Part shown: piece after piece, positions 33,372 through 45,495 of the stretch
Layout: every line of letters starts with the position of its first letter
Numbering within the stretch: position 1 is the stretch's first letter
Source: Leifsonia poae
GTDB taxonomy: Bacteria > Actinomycetota > Actinomycetes > Actinomycetales > Microbacteriaceae
Direction of reading: 5' to 3'
NCBI RefSeq assembly: GCF_027921845.1
Contig: NZ_BSEN01000015.1
Span: forward strand, 754,636-818,635
DNA length: 64,000 nucleotides
The notes under the pieces: model-generated
Told to the model about the DNA's origin: nothing
Database searches by the model: none
What the model saw: the letters and a program-made list of their open reading frames with translations, nothing else
Position numbers and translations under genes: made by a program

Positions 33372-33427
33372 CCACTTTCATTCGTCGGGGGGAAGCTAAC
33401 AGTATATTGCGGGCATTACACGCGTGA

Positions 33428-33449
33428 GGCCCCGGCAGCAGCCGGGGCC
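33428..33449 (-). terminator. Terminator of the suf operon
   Basis: Perfect 9-bp stem GGCCCCGGC (33428-33436) with 33441-33449 and a 4-nt loop, 40 bp beyond the last suf gene. No T-rich tail is visible. Confidence 0.6.
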
Positions 33450-33489
33450 CACGTCGTCATGGTCGGATCAGTCGGAGCGGTCGCAGCGC

Positions 33490-33819
33490 CTAGATCGCGA
33501 AGCCGAGCGCGCGCATCATGTCGCGCCCGTCGTCCGTGATGCGCTCCGGGCCCCACGGCGGCATCCACACCCAATTGATGCGGAACGCCTCCACGATGCC
33601 GTCGAGCGACTCGGCGGTCTGCTCCTCCAGCACGTCGGTGAGCGGGCAGCCCGCCGAGGTGAGCGTCATCGAGATGATGAGCGCGTTGTTCTCGTCGTCC
33701 CACGCCAGGTCGTAGATCAGGCCCAGGTCGACCACGTTGATCCCGAGTTCGGGGTCCATCACGTTCTTCAGCGCCTCTTCGACCTGATCGAAGAGCGCCG
33801 GGCTCAGTGTGGCGGGCAT
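33490..33819 (-). CDS. Fe-S assembly factor SufT-like (DUF59/MIP18)
   Basis: 109 aa. MDPELGINVVDLGLIYDL (about 21-38) and MTLTSAGCPLTDVLEEQ (about 51-67) with the conserved Cys are the DUF59 hallmarks. Such proteins aid maturation or transfer of iron-sulfur clusters. Last gene of the suf operon, 9 bp after sufC. Confidence 0.9.
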   Translation of the reverse strand: MPATLSPALFDQVEEALKNVMDPELGINVVDLGLIYDLAWDDENNALIISMTLTSAGCPLTDVLEEQTAESLDGIVEAFRINWVWMPPWGPERITDDGRDMMRALGFAI

Positions 33820-33828
33820 GCGTCCAGC

Positions 33829-34638
<810 letters not shown>

Positions 34639-34642
34639 GAAT

Positions 34643-34966
34643 CTAAATCTCTTTCGTTGCGTTCGGGTCGATGAAGACGTCTCCGTCGATCAGCTCGACC
34701 TGGTAGACGGGTACCGGCTCGTACGCCGGGAGGTTGAGGGGTTTGCCGCTGATGAGCGAGAACTGCGAGCCGTGGGCCCAGCACTCGAGGGTCTCGCCCT
34801 CGACGAAGCCCTCGGAGAGCGAGATCTCGCCGTGAGTGCAGGTGTCGCCGATCGCGTGCACATCACCGGCGGAGTCTTTGACGACCGCCATGGGCACGCC
34901 GTCGATGACGACGCGCGTCGCCTGGTCGACCACGAGCTCGTCGAGCGAGCACACTCGCGTCCCCAT
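34643..34966 (-). CDS. Rieske-type 2Fe-2S ferredoxin
   Basis: 107 aa from ATG 34966. Cluster motif C-T-H-G (about 43-46) and C-W-A-H-G-S (about 62-67) give two Cys and two His. It is the non-heme, oxygenase-ferredoxin type without a membrane anchor. Its ATG overlaps the sufD stop, so it is translated with the scaffold proteins. Role unproven; a client or an electron donor in cluster assembly is possible. Confidence 0.9.
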   Translation of the reverse strand: MGTRVCSLDELVVDQATRVVIDGVPMAVVKDSAGDVHAIGDTCTHGEISLSEGFVEGETLECWAHGSQFSLISGKPLNLPAYEPVPVYQVELIDGDVFIDPNATKEI

Positions 34967-36162
34967 CAGCGGGTCGCTACCGTGACGGCTTCCAGCTCCG
35001 CCTCGATGGCGGCCTGAAGCCGCTCCTGCAGCGCGGGCGAGCCGATCTGCTGGACGATCTCGGAGAGGAATCCACGGACGACGAGCCGGCGCGCCTCGTC
35101 TTCGGTGATGCCGCGCGACTGCAGGTAGAAGAGCTGCTCGTCGTCGAACCGGCCGGTCGCGCTGGCGTGGCCGGCGCCGACGATGTCGCCGGTCTCGATC
35201 TCGAGGTTGGGTACCGAGTCGGCGCGGGCGCCGTCGGTGAGCACCAGGTTGCGGTTCTGCTCGTAGGTGTCGGTGCCGACCGCCTTCGGGCCGATCAGCA
35301 CGTCGCCGATCCACACCGTGCGGGCGTTCTCCCCCTGCAGCGCACCCTTGTAGGTGACGCGGCTGCGGGTGTTGGCGGCGTCGTGGAAGACGTACACCTG
35401 CTGTTCGAGGTGCTGTCCGGCGTCGGCGAAGTAGGCGCCGAAGAGCTCGGCGTCGGAGCCGGCGCCGGCGAGGTGGGCCGCCGGGTTGAGGCGCACGACA
35501 CCGCCCCCGAGCGTGACGGCGATGTGCTTCAGCTTCGCGTCGCGGCCGATCGTGGCGAAATGCGTCGCGACGTGCAGAGCGTCGTCGTCCCACTCCTGCA
35601 CCGTGACCAGCGTGAGCTGCGAGCTTTCGCCGAGCACCAGCTCGACGTTCTCGGCGAGGTGCGCCTGACCGGTGTTCTGCAGGATGAGCGTGGCGCGGCT
35701 GAACGGCGCGGTCTCGATGATCGTGTGGGCGGCCCGGGGAGCGTCGCCGAGCGAGGACCGCGTGAGCGTGACCTCCTTGGCGTCCTCGCCGCTGATCGAG
35801 ACGACGAGCGCCTGCTCGAACGCGCTCCAGGCATTGGCGGACGCGCGGTCCTCCGGCTTGCCGGCAGCTCCGATGCGCGCGTCGTCGCGGCCGACCCAGC
35901 CGGTGGTGACACCGGGTGCGGTCGTGACGTCGTACACGTACGGCGCGCCGTCGAGCACGCCCGAGATGAGTTCGGCGAGCCGGGCGACCGGCGTGTACTT
36001 CCAGCCGGCCTCGCGGCCCGTGACGGCCGGGAAGTCGGCGACGTCGGTCGAGTGGAAGCGGTCGTTGCGCGTCTGAACGGGCACAGCACTGCGCATGTGC
36101 TTGGGTGCGGCCTCGTGTGCGGCGTCGGTGGTCTTCGTCGGTGTAGTGGCGGAGGTCATCAT
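34966..36162 (-). CDS. sufD: Fe-S cluster scaffold subunit SufD
   Basis: 398 aa. N-terminal variable part, then the beta-helix core: VNHVEQ-like positions, AGHASATGRFDDEQLFYLQSRGITEDEARRL near residues 345-374, and a helical end. Start at one of two adjacent ATG codons directly after the sufB stop. Pairs with SufB in the scaffold complex. Confidence 0.94.
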   Translation of the reverse strand: MMTSATTPTKTTDAAHEAAPKHMRSAVPVQTRNDRFHSTDVADFPAVTGREAGWKYTPVARLAELISGVLDGAPYVYDVTTAPGVTTGWVGRDDARIGAAGKPEDRASANAWSAFEQALVVSISGEDAKEVTLTRSSLGDAPRAAHTIIETAPFSRATLILQNTGQAHLAENVELVLGESSQLTLVTVQEWDDDALHVATHFATIGRDAKLKHIAVTLGGGVVRLNPAAHLAGAGSDAELFGAYFADAGQHLEQQVYVFHDAANTRSRVTYKGALQGENARTVWIGDVLIGPKAVGTDTYEQNRNLVLTDGARADSVPNLEIETGDIVGAGHASATGRFDDEQLFYLQSRGITEDEARRLVVRGFLSEIVQQIGSPALQERLQAAIEAELEAVTVATR

Positions 36163-37581
36163 TTAGCCGACAGAGCCTTCCATGCCCATCTCGATGAGCT
36201 TGTTGAGTTCGAGTGCGTATTCCATGGGGAGCTCGCGTGCGATCGGCTCGATGAAGCCGCGCACGATCATGGCCATGGCTTCGTCCTCGGGGAGGCCGCG
36301 GGACATCAGGTAGAAGAGCTGCTCCTCGCTGACCCGCGAGACGGTGGCCTCGTGGCCGAGCTGCACGTCGTCGACCCGGATGTCGATGGCCGGGTAGGTG
36401 TCGGAGCGCGAGATCGAGTCGACCAGCAGCGCGTCGCAGCGCACGGTGTTGGCCGCGTGATGCGCGTTGGCGTCCACCCTCACCTCGCCGCGGTATCCGG
36501 CACGTCCGCCGCCGCGCGCGATCGACTTGGAGACGATCGACGACTGGGTGTACGGAGCCATGTGGATCATCTTGGCGCCGGCGTCCTGGTGCTGACCCGG
36601 ACCCGCGAAGGCGACGGAGAGCGTCTCGCCCTTGGCGTGCTCGCCCATCAGGTAGATCGACGGGTACTTCATCGTGACCTTGGAGCCGATGTTGCCGTCG
36701 ATCCACTCCATGGTGGCGCCCTCGCCGGCGGTGGCCCGCTTGGTGACGAGGTTGTAGACGTTGTTCGACCAGTTCTGGATCGTCGTGTAGCGCACGCGGG
36801 CGTTCTTCTTCACGATGATCTCGACGACGGCCGAGTGCAGCGAGTCCGACTTGTAGATCGGCGCCGTGCAGCCCTCGATGTAGTGCACGTAGCTGCCCTC
36901 GTCGGCGATGATCAGCGTGCGCTCGAACTGGCCCATGTTCTCGGTGTTGATGCGGAAGTAGGCCTGCAGCGGGATCTCGACCTTGACGCCCTTCGGGACA
37001 TACACGAACGAGCCGCCCGACCACACAGCGGTGTTCAGCGCGGCGAACTTGTTGTCGCCGGCCGGGATGACCGTGCCGAAGTACTCCTCGAAGATCTCGG
37101 GGTACTGCTTGAGAGCGGTGTCGGTGTCGAGGAAGATGACGCCCTGCTGCTCCAGGTCCTCACGGATCTGGTGGTAGACGACCTCGGACTCGTACTGAGC
37201 GGCGACGCCGGCGACGAGGCGCTGGCGCTCCGCCTCGGGGATGCCCAGCTTCTCGTAGGTGTTGCGGATGTCCTCGGGCAGGTCTTCCCAGGTCTGGGCC
37301 TGCTTCTCCGTCGAACGCACGAAGTACTTGATGTTGTCGAAGTCGATGTCCGACAGGTCGGCACCCCAGGTGGGCATCGGCTTGCGCTCGAAGAGCTGCA
37401 GGGCCTTGAGGCGGCGCTGCAGCATCCAGTCGGGTTCGTTCTTGAGGGCGGAGATGTCGGTCACCACCTGCGGTGAGATGCCGCGGCGTGCTGAGGCACC
37501 CGCTGCGTCGGAATCCGCCCAGCCGAACTCGTATTGCCCAAGGCTTTCGAGTTCGGGGCGGTCGATCAGGATGTCTGACAT
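36163..37581 (-). CDS. sufB: Fe-S cluster scaffold subunit SufB
   Basis: 472 aa from the ATG at 37581 (GAGG upstream); the in-frame extension upstream lacks a ribosome site. Conserved SufB stretches: [25 protein letters not shown] (near 185-210), [20 protein letters not shown] (cluster Cys), and [17 protein letters not shown] near the end. First gene of sufB-sufD-Rieske-sufC-sufT. The sufR, sufS and sufU genes that accompany suf operons in many actinobacteria are not here. Confidence 0.96.
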   Translation of the reverse strand: MSDILIDRPELESLGQYEFGWADSDAAGASARRGISPQVVTDISALKNEPDWMLQRRLKALQLFERKPMPTWGADLSDIDFDNIKYFVRSTEKQAQTWEDLPEDIRNTYEKLGIPEAERQRLVAGVAAQYESEVVYHQIREDLEQQGVIFLDTDTALKQYPEIFEEYFGTVIPAGDNKFAALNTAVWSGGSFVYVPKGVKVEIPLQAYFRINTENMGQFERTLIIADEGSYVHYIEGCTAPIYKSDSLHSAVVEIIVKKNARVRYTTIQNWSNNVYNLVTKRATAGEGATMEWIDGNIGSKVTMKYPSIYLMGEHAKGETLSVAFAGPGQHQDAGAKMIHMAPYTQSSIVSKSIARGGGRAGYRGEVRVDANAHHAANTVRCDALLVDSISRSDTYPAIDIRVDDVQLGHEATVSRVSEEQLFYLMSRGLPEDEAMAMIVRGFIEPIARELPMEYALELNKLIEMGMEGSVG

Positions 37582-37876
37582 ATCTACCTCGTTTCCTTCC
37601 ACTCGTAACCGGCTATCAATCCGGCTCATTCCCTACTGCGGCCGACAGCGTCGATCGAAGCGGTTGGTGATTGTGCGGGTGGCTGGTGTGCGTACCTAAA
37701 CTGTTCAAGAACACGGGCGACGGTGCCCCGGCCGCACTGCGCAATAGCAGGGCGGGCACGCGCAGGACTGCGCGTTTCTCGAACCCACCAATTCTACAGG
37801 TGCAAAGCGGTAATAGTAGAGGCGCGCCTGCACGTTGGCCGAGTATCCGATCCAGAAGCAAGGAAACATCCCGAGA
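37582..37876. promoter_or_regulatory. Divergent sufB/ctaA control region
   Basis: 295 bp without a gene. It holds an interrupted palindrome TGTTC-AA-GAACA (37702-37713) with a TAAACT hexamer just before it, a possible regulator site. No mycobacterial SufR-type ACACT-N5-TGTGA repeat was seen. Transcription starts were not assigned. Confidence 0.35.
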
Positions 37877-38824
37877 ATGAAGCGCATCATCCAGTGGCTG
37901 CCCGACCGTGTCGACGTGCGGCTGCGCGTGATCGCCTGGGTCTACCTCGTCGCTCAGATCATCCTGGTCGGCACGGGCGGCCTCGTCCGTCTCACCAGCA
38001 GCGGGCTCGGCTGCCCCACCTGGCCGTCGTGCACCGGCAGCTCGCTGGTGAACACGCCGGAGATGGGCGTCCACGGCGTCATCGAGTTCGGCAACCGGCT
38101 GCTCGGCGTCGTGCTCGGCCTCGTCGCGATCGTCGCCTTCCTCGCGGTCCTCCGGCTGCGCAAGACGCGCCCCGAGCTCTTCTGGCTCACCCTCCTCGCC
38201 GGCCTCGGCATCCCGATGCAGGCGGTCATCGGCGGACTGAGCGTGCTCTCCGACCTGAACCCCTACGTCGTCGGCCTGCATTTCGTCGTCTCGATGGTGC
38301 TCGTCGCACTGTGCACCGCGTTCCTGCTCCGGGTCTACGCCGTCCCCGGCCCCCGCGCACGCGCCGTGCCCCGGTGGTTCGCCATCCTCACGCACATCAC
38401 GAGTTTCGTCGTCGCGGTGACCATCCTGGTGGGCATCCTGACGACCGGGTCCGGACCGCACGCCGGCGACGCCAAGGCGCCCCGCAACGGCCTCGACCCC
38501 GAGATCCTGCAGCACGTCCACGCGATCCCGGCCTACGTCACGTTCGCGCTGACGCTCGTCCTCGTGGTCGCGTCGCTGCGCATCCGTACGACGCCGGTGC
38601 ACCGCTACACGATGTATCTGCTCGCCGTCGAGGTGCTTCAGATCGCGGTCGGGCTGATCCAGGCGAACACGGGACTGCCCCCCATCCTGGTCGGCATCCA
38701 CATGACGCTGGCCGCGCTCCTCGCAGCGGCGATGACGGCGGTCGTGCTGTCGCTCAAGGCGCCGGTCGCCGATGCCGCAGACCCCGCGGTGGCGTCAGCC
38801 GCGCCCAGCGCCGTCGCCCGCTGA
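37877..38824 (+). CDS. ctaA: Heme A synthase CtaA
   Basis: 315 aa from ATG 37877; an upstream in-frame start adds 14 residues. Eight membrane helices in two repeats. LVGTGGLVRLTSSGLGCPTWP (about 29-49) carries the Cys found in the family loop, and His residues in GVIEFGNRL-, GLHFVVS-, ILQHVHAIP- and GIHMTLA-type helices bind heme. It oxidises heme O to heme A. Divergent from suf and convergent with the GNAT gene, overlapping its 3' end by 30 bp. Confidence 0.92.
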   Translation: MKRIIQWLPDRVDVRLRVIAWVYLVAQIILVGTGGLVRLTSSGLGCPTWPSCTGSSLVNTPEMGVHGVIEFGNRLLGVVLGLVAIVAFLAVLRLRKTRPELFWLTLLAGLGIPMQAVIGGLSVLSDLNPYVVGLHFVVSMVLVALCTAFLLRVYAVPGPRARAVPRWFAILTHITSFVVAVTILVGILTTGSGPHAGDAKAPRNGLDPEILQHVHAIPAYVTFALTLVLVVASLRIRTTPVHRYTMYLLAVEVLQIAVGLIQANTGLPPILVGIHMTLAALLAAAMTAVVLSLKAPVADAADPAVASAAPSAVAR

Positions 38825-39418
38825 GCGGGTACGACGCGTAGCACGCGCGGAGTCGGCCGCGCGCACGCGGGCTTCGGCTGCGCGCACGTCATTGGCCGGC
38901 GCACGCAGATATCCGATCCGCGCCGGCCGCGCGTCGCCGAACGCGCGGGTCGATCCCGGCTCCTCGTCGAACACGAAGCCGACGCTCTCCGCCAGCCGCC
39001 TGCTCGCCGAATTGCCGTCGAGGTGCTCCCAGCGCAGCCGGGTGAACGCCATCCCGTTCGCGTCGAGCGCGAACGCGACCACTCTGGCCAGCCCCTCCCG
39101 CATGTAGCCGTTGCCCCGTGCATCCGCTGCGAGCCAGCAGCCGACCGACGCCGATCCGGCCGTGCGATCGCGCCGCACTTCGACGACCCCCAGCAGCGGC
39201 GCATCGTCGATCCGGAGCGCCCACACCGTGAATGCGCCACTCGCCTCGCCGTGCGGGACATAGCTGCGCACGAAGAACTCGGCGCTCTCGACCGTGTACG
39301 GATTCGGCAGCGGGATCCAGCGCAGGATGTCCGCGTCCTGGCAGGCGCGGTAGACCGCGTCGATGTCCGACTCGCGTGGCGCATCGAGGCAGAGCCTCTC
39401 CGTGCGCAACGCGATCAT
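38795..39418 (-). CDS. GNAT-family N-acetyltransferase
   Basis: 207 aa from ATG 39418. RimJ/RimL-like: LRTERLCLDAPRESDIDAVY at the start, acetyl-CoA loop as AADARGNGYMREGLARVVAF (about 95-115), and WEHLDGNSASRRLAESVGF near 128. The last 30 residues are Arg/Ala-rich and lie in the overlap with ctaA. Starts 3 bp after the ctaB stop. Substrate unknown (protein N-terminus, amino acid or antibiotic). Confidence 0.83.
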   Translation of the reverse strand: MIALRTERLCLDAPRESDIDAVYRACQDADILRWIPLPNPYTVESAEFFVRSYVPHGEASGAFTVWALRIDDAPLLGVVEVRRDRTAGSASVGCWLAADARGNGYMREGLARVVAFALDANGMAFTRLRWEHLDGNSASRRLAESVGFVFDEEPGSTRAFGDARPARIGYLRAPANDVRAAEARVRAADSARATRRTRSAGDGAGRG

Positions 39419-39420
39419 CG

Positions 39421-40341
39421 TCAGAACGGCAGCAGAGGATCGATGGCGACCGCGAGGAAGATCAGCGTCAGGTAGGCGATCGAACCGTGGAACACGCGCA
39501 TCGGAGACACCGTCTCGTGGCGGATCGAGAGGTTGTAGAGCCGGTGCGACTCGTAGATGAACCAGCCTCCGGCCACGAGCGAGACCGCCGTGTAGAGCAG
39601 GCCCATGTGGCCGACCGGGATGAGCAGCAGCGAGCACGCCACCATCGCCCACGCGTACAGGATGACCTGCAGCCCGACGACCGCGCGACCGCGGACCACC
39701 GCGAGCATCGGGACGCCCGCCTCCTTGTAGTCGTTGCGGTACTTCATCGACAGCGGCCAGTAGTGCGGGGGCGTCCAGAGGAAGATGACCCCGAACAGGA
39801 TGAACGGCGCCCAGTCGAGCGAGCCGGTGACGGCCGCCCAGCCGATCAGCACGGGCATGCAGCCGGCGACTCCGCCCCAGACGATGTTCTGCGCGGTGCG
39901 CCGCTTGAGGATGAGCGTGTAGAAGACGACGTAGAGCAGGATCGCGACGAGCGAGAGCCCTGCTGCGAGCCAGTTCGCGAAGAACCCGAGCACCAGGATC
40001 GACGCGATGCCGAGCCCCCAGGCGAACACCAGGGCCTCGCGATCGGTCAACTCCCCGGTGACCAGGGGCCGGTTGCGCGTGCGCTTCATGACCCGGTCGA
40101 TGTCGCGGTCGATGTAGCAGTTGAAGGCCCCGGCCGATCCGGCGCTCATGTACCCGCCGATGACGGTGGCCAGCACCAGCCAGAGGTTCGGGATGCCGCC
40201 CTCCGCGAGGATCATCGTCGGCACCGTCGTGACGAGCAGCAGCTCGACGACCCTGGGCTTGGTGAGAGCGACGTACGCCTTCAGCTTGCGACCGAAACCG
40301 ATACGGTTCGACTCGACACGGCTCTCTACAGCGACGTCCAT
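39421..40341 (-). CDS. ctaB: Protoheme IX farnesyltransferase CtaB
   Basis: 306 aa, UbiA superfamily with about eight helices. [19 protein letters not shown], then the first Asp motif [12 protein letters not shown]-x-R-T (about 75-90) and second motif Y-R-N-D-Y. It farnesylates heme b to heme O, the substrate of CtaA in this window. Ribosome site GAGGAG. Divergent from tkt across 282 bp. Confidence 0.95.
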   Translation of the reverse strand: MDVAVESRVESNRIGFGRKLKAYVALTKPRVVELLLVTTVPTMILAEGGIPNLWLVLATVIGGYMSAGSAGAFNCYIDRDIDRVMKRTRNRPLVTGELTDREALVFAWGLGIASILVLGFFANWLAAGLSLVAILLYVVFYTLILKRRTAQNIVWGGVAGCMPVLIGWAAVTGSLDWAPFILFGVIFLWTPPHYWPLSMKYRNDYKEAGVPMLAVVRGRAVVGLQVILYAWAMVACSLLLIPVGHMGLLYTAVSLVAGGWFIYESHRLYNLSIRHETVSPMRVFHGSIAYLTLIFLAVAIDPLLPF

Positions 40342-40623
40342 TGCTCCTCTAACGACTCGGTGACCCCGAACGAGTCTACGATATCGTTCCCCGGCTACCC
40401 CGCTCGGAGGATATGCACAACCGGCAGGGGGAACACTCCACGTTTCGTGCGTGTTACCTATACTTGGAGGTGCTCGCCAGCCGAAGCCGCCACAATCCGC
40501 CCGTCCTTTGTAAGACGTGGACGGGATGCGGCCCCGGTGCCGATGACGTCCACGGCGCGCACTACCTCAATCGGTGCGGGACCATGACGGCCCTCACCAT
40601 CTCTACGAAGGGTCAGTTTTCAC
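40342..40623. promoter_or_regulatory. Divergent ctaB/tkt control region
   Basis: 282 bp with no ORF of note. TATACT at 40459-40464 (GTTACC just before it) is a likely -10 element for tkt, giving a leader of about 150 nt. The -35 is weak. Nothing else was recognised. Confidence 0.4.
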
Positions 40624-42717
40624 GTGGCAGCTCTGCAATGGGATCCCATTGACAACAAGGCAGTAGACACCGCTCGCGTTCTCGCGGCGGACGCGGTCGA
40701 GAAGGTGGGCAACGGTCATCCCGGCACCGCGATGAGCCTCGCCCCCGCCGCGTACCTCCTGTTCCAGAAGGTGATGCGCCGCGATCCCCACGACCAGCAC
40801 TGGCTGGGACGCGACCGGTTCATCCTGTCGGCGGGTCACAGCTCGCTCACCCAGTACATCCAGCTCTACTTCGGCGGCTACGGCCTCGAGCTCGACGACC
40901 TCGAGAAGCTCCGCACGTGGGGCTCCCTCACCCCGGGTCACCCCGAGTACGGCCACACCGACGGCGTCGAGATCACGACCGGACCTCTCGGTCAGGGCAT
41001 CTCCTCCGCCGTCGGTTTCGCATATGCGAGCCGTTTCGAGCGAGGACTGTTCGACCCCGAGGCCGACCAGGGCACCAGCCCGTTCGACCACTTCGTCTAC
41101 GTGATCGCCGGCGACGGCGACCTGCAGGAGGGCGTGAGCAGCGAGGCCTCCTCGCTCGCCGGCCACCAGCAGCTCGGCAACCTGATCGCGATCTACGACA
41201 GCAACCAGATCTCGATCGAGGACGACACCAACATCGCCTTCACCGAAGACGTCAAGGCGCGCTACGAGGCGTACCACTGGCACGTGCAGGTCGTCGACTG
41301 GAAGAAGACGGGCGTCTACACCGAAGACGTTCGCGAGCTGAACGACGCGATCGTCGCAGCCCAGGGCGTCACCGACAAGCCCTCGCTGATCATCCTGAAG
41401 ACGATCATCGGCTGGCCGGCCCCCAAGAAGCAGAACACCGGCAAGATCCACGGCTCCGCCCTCGGCGCCGACGAGCTCCGCGCCGTCAAGGAGGTGCTCG
41501 GGTTCGACCCCGAGAAGACCTTCCAGGTCGACCCCGAGGTCATCGAGCACACCCGCAAGGCAATCGAGCGCGGCGCAGAGCAGCGCGCCGAGTGGACCGT
41601 CGCATTCGACGCATGGGCCGCCGCCAACCCGGAGCGCAAGCTGCTCCTCGACCGTCTCCTCACCGGCGAGCTCCCGGAGGGCGTCGAAGCGGCGCTCCCC
41701 GTGTTCGAAGCGGGCAAGGACGTCTCGACCCGCGCCGCCAGCGGCAAGGTGCTGAACGCGCTCGGCCCGGTCATCCCGGAGCTGTGGGGCGGTTCGGCCG
41801 ACCTCGCCGAGTCGAACAACACCACCATCGAGGGCGCGGCATCGTTCGTGCCGACCGAGCACTCGACGCACGAGTGGACGGGCAACCCGTACGGCCGCGT
41901 GCTGCACTTCGGCATCCGCGAGCACGCGATGGCGGCCATCCTGAACGGCATCGTCCTGCACGGCCCGACGCGCGCGTTCGGCGGCACCTTCCTGATCTTC
42001 AGCGACTACATGCGCCCCGCGGTGCGTCTGGCCGCGCTGATGAAGGCTCCGTCGATCTTCGTCTGGACCCACGACTCGGTGGCGCTCGGCGAAGACGGTC
42101 CGACCCACCAGCCGATCGAGCAGCTCTCGGCGCTCCGCGCCATCCCGCAGCTCGACGTCGTGCGTCCCGGTGACGCCAACGAGGTCGCGTACGCCTGGAA
42201 GACCATCCTCGAGCGCCGCAAGGGACCGGCCGGCATCGCGCTGACCCGCCAGAACATCCCGGTGTTCGAGCGCGGCGACGGCGACGCCACGGGCGACACC
42301 TTCGCCTCTGCCAAGAACGTCGTCAAGGGTGCGTACGTGCTCGCCGAGGCACCGGGCGGAACGCCCGACGTGCTGCTGATCGCGACCGGCTCCGAACTGC
42401 AGATCGCCGTCGATGCGCGCGAGGTGCTGAAGGGCGAGGGCATCAACGCCCGCGTCGTCTCGGCCCCGAGCCTCGAATGGTTCGAGGAGCAGAGCGACGA
42501 GTACAAGGAGTCGGTACTGCCGTCCGCCGTCAAGGCGCGCGTCTCGATCGAGGCCGGCCTGGCTCTGAGCTGGCGCAAGTACGTGGGCGACCACGGCCGC
42601 AGCGTCTCCATCGAGCACTTCGGTGCCTCGGCGGACTACAAGACGCTGTTCCGCGAGTTCGGCATGACCACCGAGCACGCCGTCGCCGCCGTCAAGGAAT
42701 CGCTCGCGTCGCTTTGA
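40624..42717 (+). CDS. tkt: Transketolase
   Basis: 697 aa. Thiamine diphosphate motif [20 protein letters not shown] (about 159-178) and [15 protein letters not shown]; early [14 protein letters not shown]-terminal domains include [31 protein letters not shown], and [15 protein letters not shown]. It moves two-carbon units in the pentose-phosphate path. GTG start with GAAGGG upstream. Heads the six-gene operon tkt-tal-pgi-zwf-opcA-pgl. Confidence 0.97.
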   Translation: MAALQWDPIDNKAVDTARVLAADAVEKVGNGHPGTAMSLAPAAYLLFQKVMRRDPHDQHWLGRDRFILSAGHSSLTQYIQLYFGGYGLELDDLEKLRTWGSLTPGHPEYGHTDGVEITTGPLGQGISSAVGFAYASRFERGLFDPEADQGTSPFDHFVYVIAGDGDLQEGVSSEASSLAGHQQLGNLIAIYDSNQISIEDDTNIAFTEDVKARYEAYHWHVQVVDWKKTGVYTEDVRELNDAIVAAQGVTDKPSLIILKTIIGWPAPKKQNTGKIHGSALGADELRAVKEVLGFDPEKTFQVDPEVIEHTRKAIERGAEQRAEWTVAFDAWAAANPERKLLLDRLLTGELPEGVEAALPVFEAGKDVSTRAASGKVLNALGPVIPELWGGSADLAESNNTTIEGAASFVPTEHSTHEWTGNPYGRVLHFGIREHAMAAILNGIVLHGPTRAFGGTFLIFSDYMRPAVRLAALMKAPSIFVWTHDSVALGEDGPTHQPIEQLSALRAIPQLDVVRPGDANEVAYAWKTILERRKGPAGIALTRQNIPVFERGDGDATGDTFASAKNVVKGAYVLAEAPGGTPDVLLIATGSELQIAVDAREVLKGEGINARVVSAPSLEWFEEQSDEYKESVLPSAVKARVSIEAGLALSWRKYVGDHGRSVSIEHFGASADYKTLFREFGMTTEHAVAAVKESLASL

Positions 42718-42746
42718 GCGCGGGCATACGAGGAGAAACAGAAGAA

Positions 42747-43859
42747 ATGACCGACACCACTCCCACCGCACAGCTCTCCGCCGCCGGCGTCAGCATCTGG
42801 CTCGACGACCTCTCGCGTGAGCGCATCAAGACGGGCGGCCTCCAGAAGCTCATCGCCGAGAAGAACGTGGTCGGCGTGACCACCAACCCGACGATCTTCG
42901 CCACGGCCCTCTCCAAGGGCGAGGCGTACGACGAGCAGGTCCGCCAGCTCGCCGCCGCCGGGCTCGATGTCACCGACGCGGTCTTCGAGATCACGACCGA
43001 TGACGTCGCCGAGGCCAGCGACATCTTCGCCGAGGTGTTCGAGAGCTCGAACGGCGTCGACGGACGCGTTTCGATCGAGGTCGAGCCCGGCCTCGCCCAC
43101 GACGCAGCCGGCACGATCACCGAGGCCAAGAAGCTCGCCGCCAAGGTCGACAAGCCGAACGTGCTCATCAAGATCCCCGCGACGGTCGAGGGCCTCGAGG
43201 CCATCACTGAGACCATCGCCGCCGGCATCAGCGTCAACGTGACCCTGATCTTCAGCCTGCAGCGCTACCGCGAGGTCATCAACGCCTACCTCACCGGCCT
43301 CGAGAAGGCCAAGGCCGCCGGCATCGATCTGGCGGGCATCCAGTCGGTCGCATCGTTCTTCGTGTCGCGCGTCGACACCGAGATCGACAAGCGCCTGACC
43401 GCGATCGGCACCGACGAGGCCCTCGCGCTCAAGAGCAAGGCCGGCATCGCCAACGCACGTCTCGCCTACCAGGTGTACGAGGAGACTTTCGCCAGCGAGC
43501 GCGCCAAGGCGCTCGTCGCGGCCGGCGCCAACGAGCAGCGTCCGCTCTGGGCATCCACCGGTGTCAAGGACCCGAGCCTGCCCGACACGCTCTACGTGAC
43601 CGAGCTCGTCGCTCCGAACACCGTGAACACCATGCCCGAGAAGACGCTGGACGCGACCTTCGACCACGGCGTCATCACCGGCGACACCGTCACCGGCAAC
43701 TACGACGACGCCAACGCCGTGCTGAACGCGATCGACGCGCTCGGCATCTCGTACGACGAGGTCACCGAGCTGCTCGAGAAGGAGGGCGTCGACAAGTTCA
43801 TCGTCTCCTGGAACGAGTTGCTCGACACCGTCACCAAGGCGCTGGAGGCCGCGAAATGA
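42747..43859 (+). CDS. tal: Transaldolase
   Basis: 370 aa. Schiff-base Lys region [18 protein letters not shown] (about 134-151); [16 protein letters not shown] near residue 40; [16 protein letters not shown] near 205. It is the long actinobacterial form. It transfers dihydroxyacetone units between sugar phosphates. ATG with AGGAG upstream, and its stop overlaps the pgi ATG. Confidence 0.96.
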   Translation: MTDTTPTAQLSAAGVSIWLDDLSRERIKTGGLQKLIAEKNVVGVTTNPTIFATALSKGEAYDEQVRQLAAAGLDVTDAVFEITTDDVAEASDIFAEVFESSNGVDGRVSIEVEPGLAHDAAGTITEAKKLAAKVDKPNVLIKIPATVEGLEAITETIAAGISVNVTLIFSLQRYREVINAYLTGLEKAKAAGIDLAGIQSVASFFVSRVDTEIDKRLTAIGTDEALALKSKAGIANARLAYQVYEETFASERAKALVAAGANEQRPLWASTGVKDPSLPDTLYVTELVAPNTVNTMPEKTLDATFDHGVITGDTVTGNYDDANAVLNAIDALGISYDEVTELLEKEGVDKFIVSWNELLDTVTKALEAAK

Positions 43860-45466
43860 GCTTCAAGATCCACGTGACCGGCGCCGCTGAGGAGGCCGTC
43901 AAGACGGTCGTCCCTCAGCTGGTCGCCGATCTGGTCGCGTCGGGCATCACCGCTCAGGACCCGGCACTCTGGGGCCCGGATGCGGAGGCCGAGGCCTCCA
44001 AGCGTCTCGGCTGGACCGAGGCCGTCGCCATCTCGCGTCCGCTGGTCCCGGAGATCGTCGCCCTGCGCGACGAGCTGCGCAGCAAGGGCGTCGACCACAT
44101 CGTGCTCGGCGGGATGGGCGGCTCCTCGCTCGCCCCCGAGGTCATCACGCGCACCGCCGGATACGAGCTCACGGTGCTCGACTCGACCGAGCCCGGCCAG
44201 GTCCTCTCCGCCCTGCGCGACCGCCTGGAGACCACGGCCCTCGTGATCTCCAGCAAGTCGGGTTCGACGCTGGAGACCGACAGCCAGCGCCGCGTCTACG
44301 AGAAGTGGTTCACCGACGCCGGCATCGACCCGCGCGAGCGCATCGTCGTCGTCACCGACCCGGGCTCGCCGCTCGACGCGTCGGCCCGCGAGGCCGGTTA
44401 CCGCGTCTTCAACGCCGACCCGAACGTCGGTGGCCGGTACTCCGCGCTCACCGCATTCGGTCTCGTCCCCTCCGGCCTCGCCGGTGTCGACCTCGAAGAG
44501 CTTCTCGAGGAAGCGGAGACGATCTCGCTCGAGCTCGCCATCGACGACCCGACCAACCCCGGGCTCATCCTGGCCGCCGCGATCGCCGGCACCAACCCGC
44601 TCAAGGACAAGCTCGGCCTGATCGCCGACGGCACGCACATCGTCGGCTTCCCCGACTGGGCGGAGCAGTTGATCGCCGAGTCCACCGGCAAGCAGGGAAC
44701 CGGCCTCCTCCCGGTCGTGCTCGACCCGCTGGCGCCTGAGCTCAGCGAGAACCTGAGCGATCTCCAGATCGTCCGCCTGGTCGACAACGCCGAAGCCCAC
44801 CACCTGTTCCCGAGCAACCGTCACGAGGGCGAGATCCTCGTCTCGGGCAGCCTCGGCGCCCAGATCCTGGTGTGGGAGTTCGCGACGGCCGTCGCCGGAC
44901 GCCTGCTCGGCATCAACCCGTTCGACCAGCCCGACGTCGAGGCCGCCAAGGTCGCCGCACGCTCGCTGCTCGACAACCGTCCCGAACCCGCCACCCCGGC
45001 CTTCGTCGCCGACGGTGTCGAGGTCCGCACGGTCGGCGACTTCCTCGGCGACGCATCCGCGCTCGATGCCGCCGTCGACGCGCTGCTCGCGCAGCTCGGT
45101 CCGGACGGCTATGTGTCGATCCAGGCATACGTCGACCGCGTGGCACTCCCCCAGCTCGCCGGTCTCCGCGACCTCCTCGCTGCCAAGGCGAAGCGTCCGG
45201 TCACCTTCGGATGGGGTCCCCGCTTCCTGCACTCCACGGGTCAGTTCCACAAGGGCGGTCCCGCGGTCGGAGTGTTCCTGCAGATCACCGCTCAGGCCAC
45301 CGAGGATCTCGAGATCCCCGGCCGTCCGTTCACGTTCGGTCAGCTCATCCAGGCGCAGGCCGCCGGCGACGCGAGCGTGCTCGGCGAGCACGGACGCCCG
45401 GTCCTGACTCTCAACCTCACCGACCCAGAAGCGAACCTGGTGCCGCTGTTCGAGGCCCTCAACTAG
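43856..45466 (+). CDS. pgi: Glucose-6-phosphate isomerase
   Basis: 536 aa. SIS-type sugar binding: [15 protein letters not shown] (about 83-97) and [21 protein letters not shown] (about 129-149); [18 protein letters not shown] near residue 455. The gene order and shape agree with the actinobacterial Pgi found in pentose-phosphate operons, which differs from E. coli Pgi; the match to glucose-6-phosphate rather than another sugar phosphate rests on context. Confidence 0.9.
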   Translation: MSFKIHVTGAAEEAVKTVVPQLVADLVASGITAQDPALWGPDAEAEASKRLGWTEAVAISRPLVPEIVALRDELRSKGVDHIVLGGMGGSSLAPEVITRTAGYELTVLDSTEPGQVLSALRDRLETTALVISSKSGSTLETDSQRRVYEKWFTDAGIDPRERIVVVTDPGSPLDASAREAGYRVFNADPNVGGRYSALTAFGLVPSGLAGVDLEELLEEAETISLELAIDDPTNPGLILAAAIAGTNPLKDKLGLIADGTHIVGFPDWAEQLIAESTGKQGTGLLPVVLDPLAPELSENLSDLQIVRLVDNAEAHHLFPSNRHEGEILVSGSLGAQILVWEFATAVAGRLLGINPFDQPDVEAAKVAARSLLDNRPEPATPAFVADGVEVRTVGDFLGDASALDAAVDALLAQLGPDGYVSIQAYVDRVALPQLAGLRDLLAAKAKRPVTFGWGPRFLHSTGQFHKGGPAVGVFLQITAQATEDLEIPGRPFTFGQLIQAQAAGDASVLGEHGRPVLTLNLTDPEANLVPLFEALN

Positions 45467-45495
45467 CTACGCACTCCCCGCATCCAAGGAGCTTC

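Noticed and set aside
40603-42771. Minus-strand open frame of 722 codons opposite tkt
   Set aside because: Antisense to a full-length transketolase; no motif.
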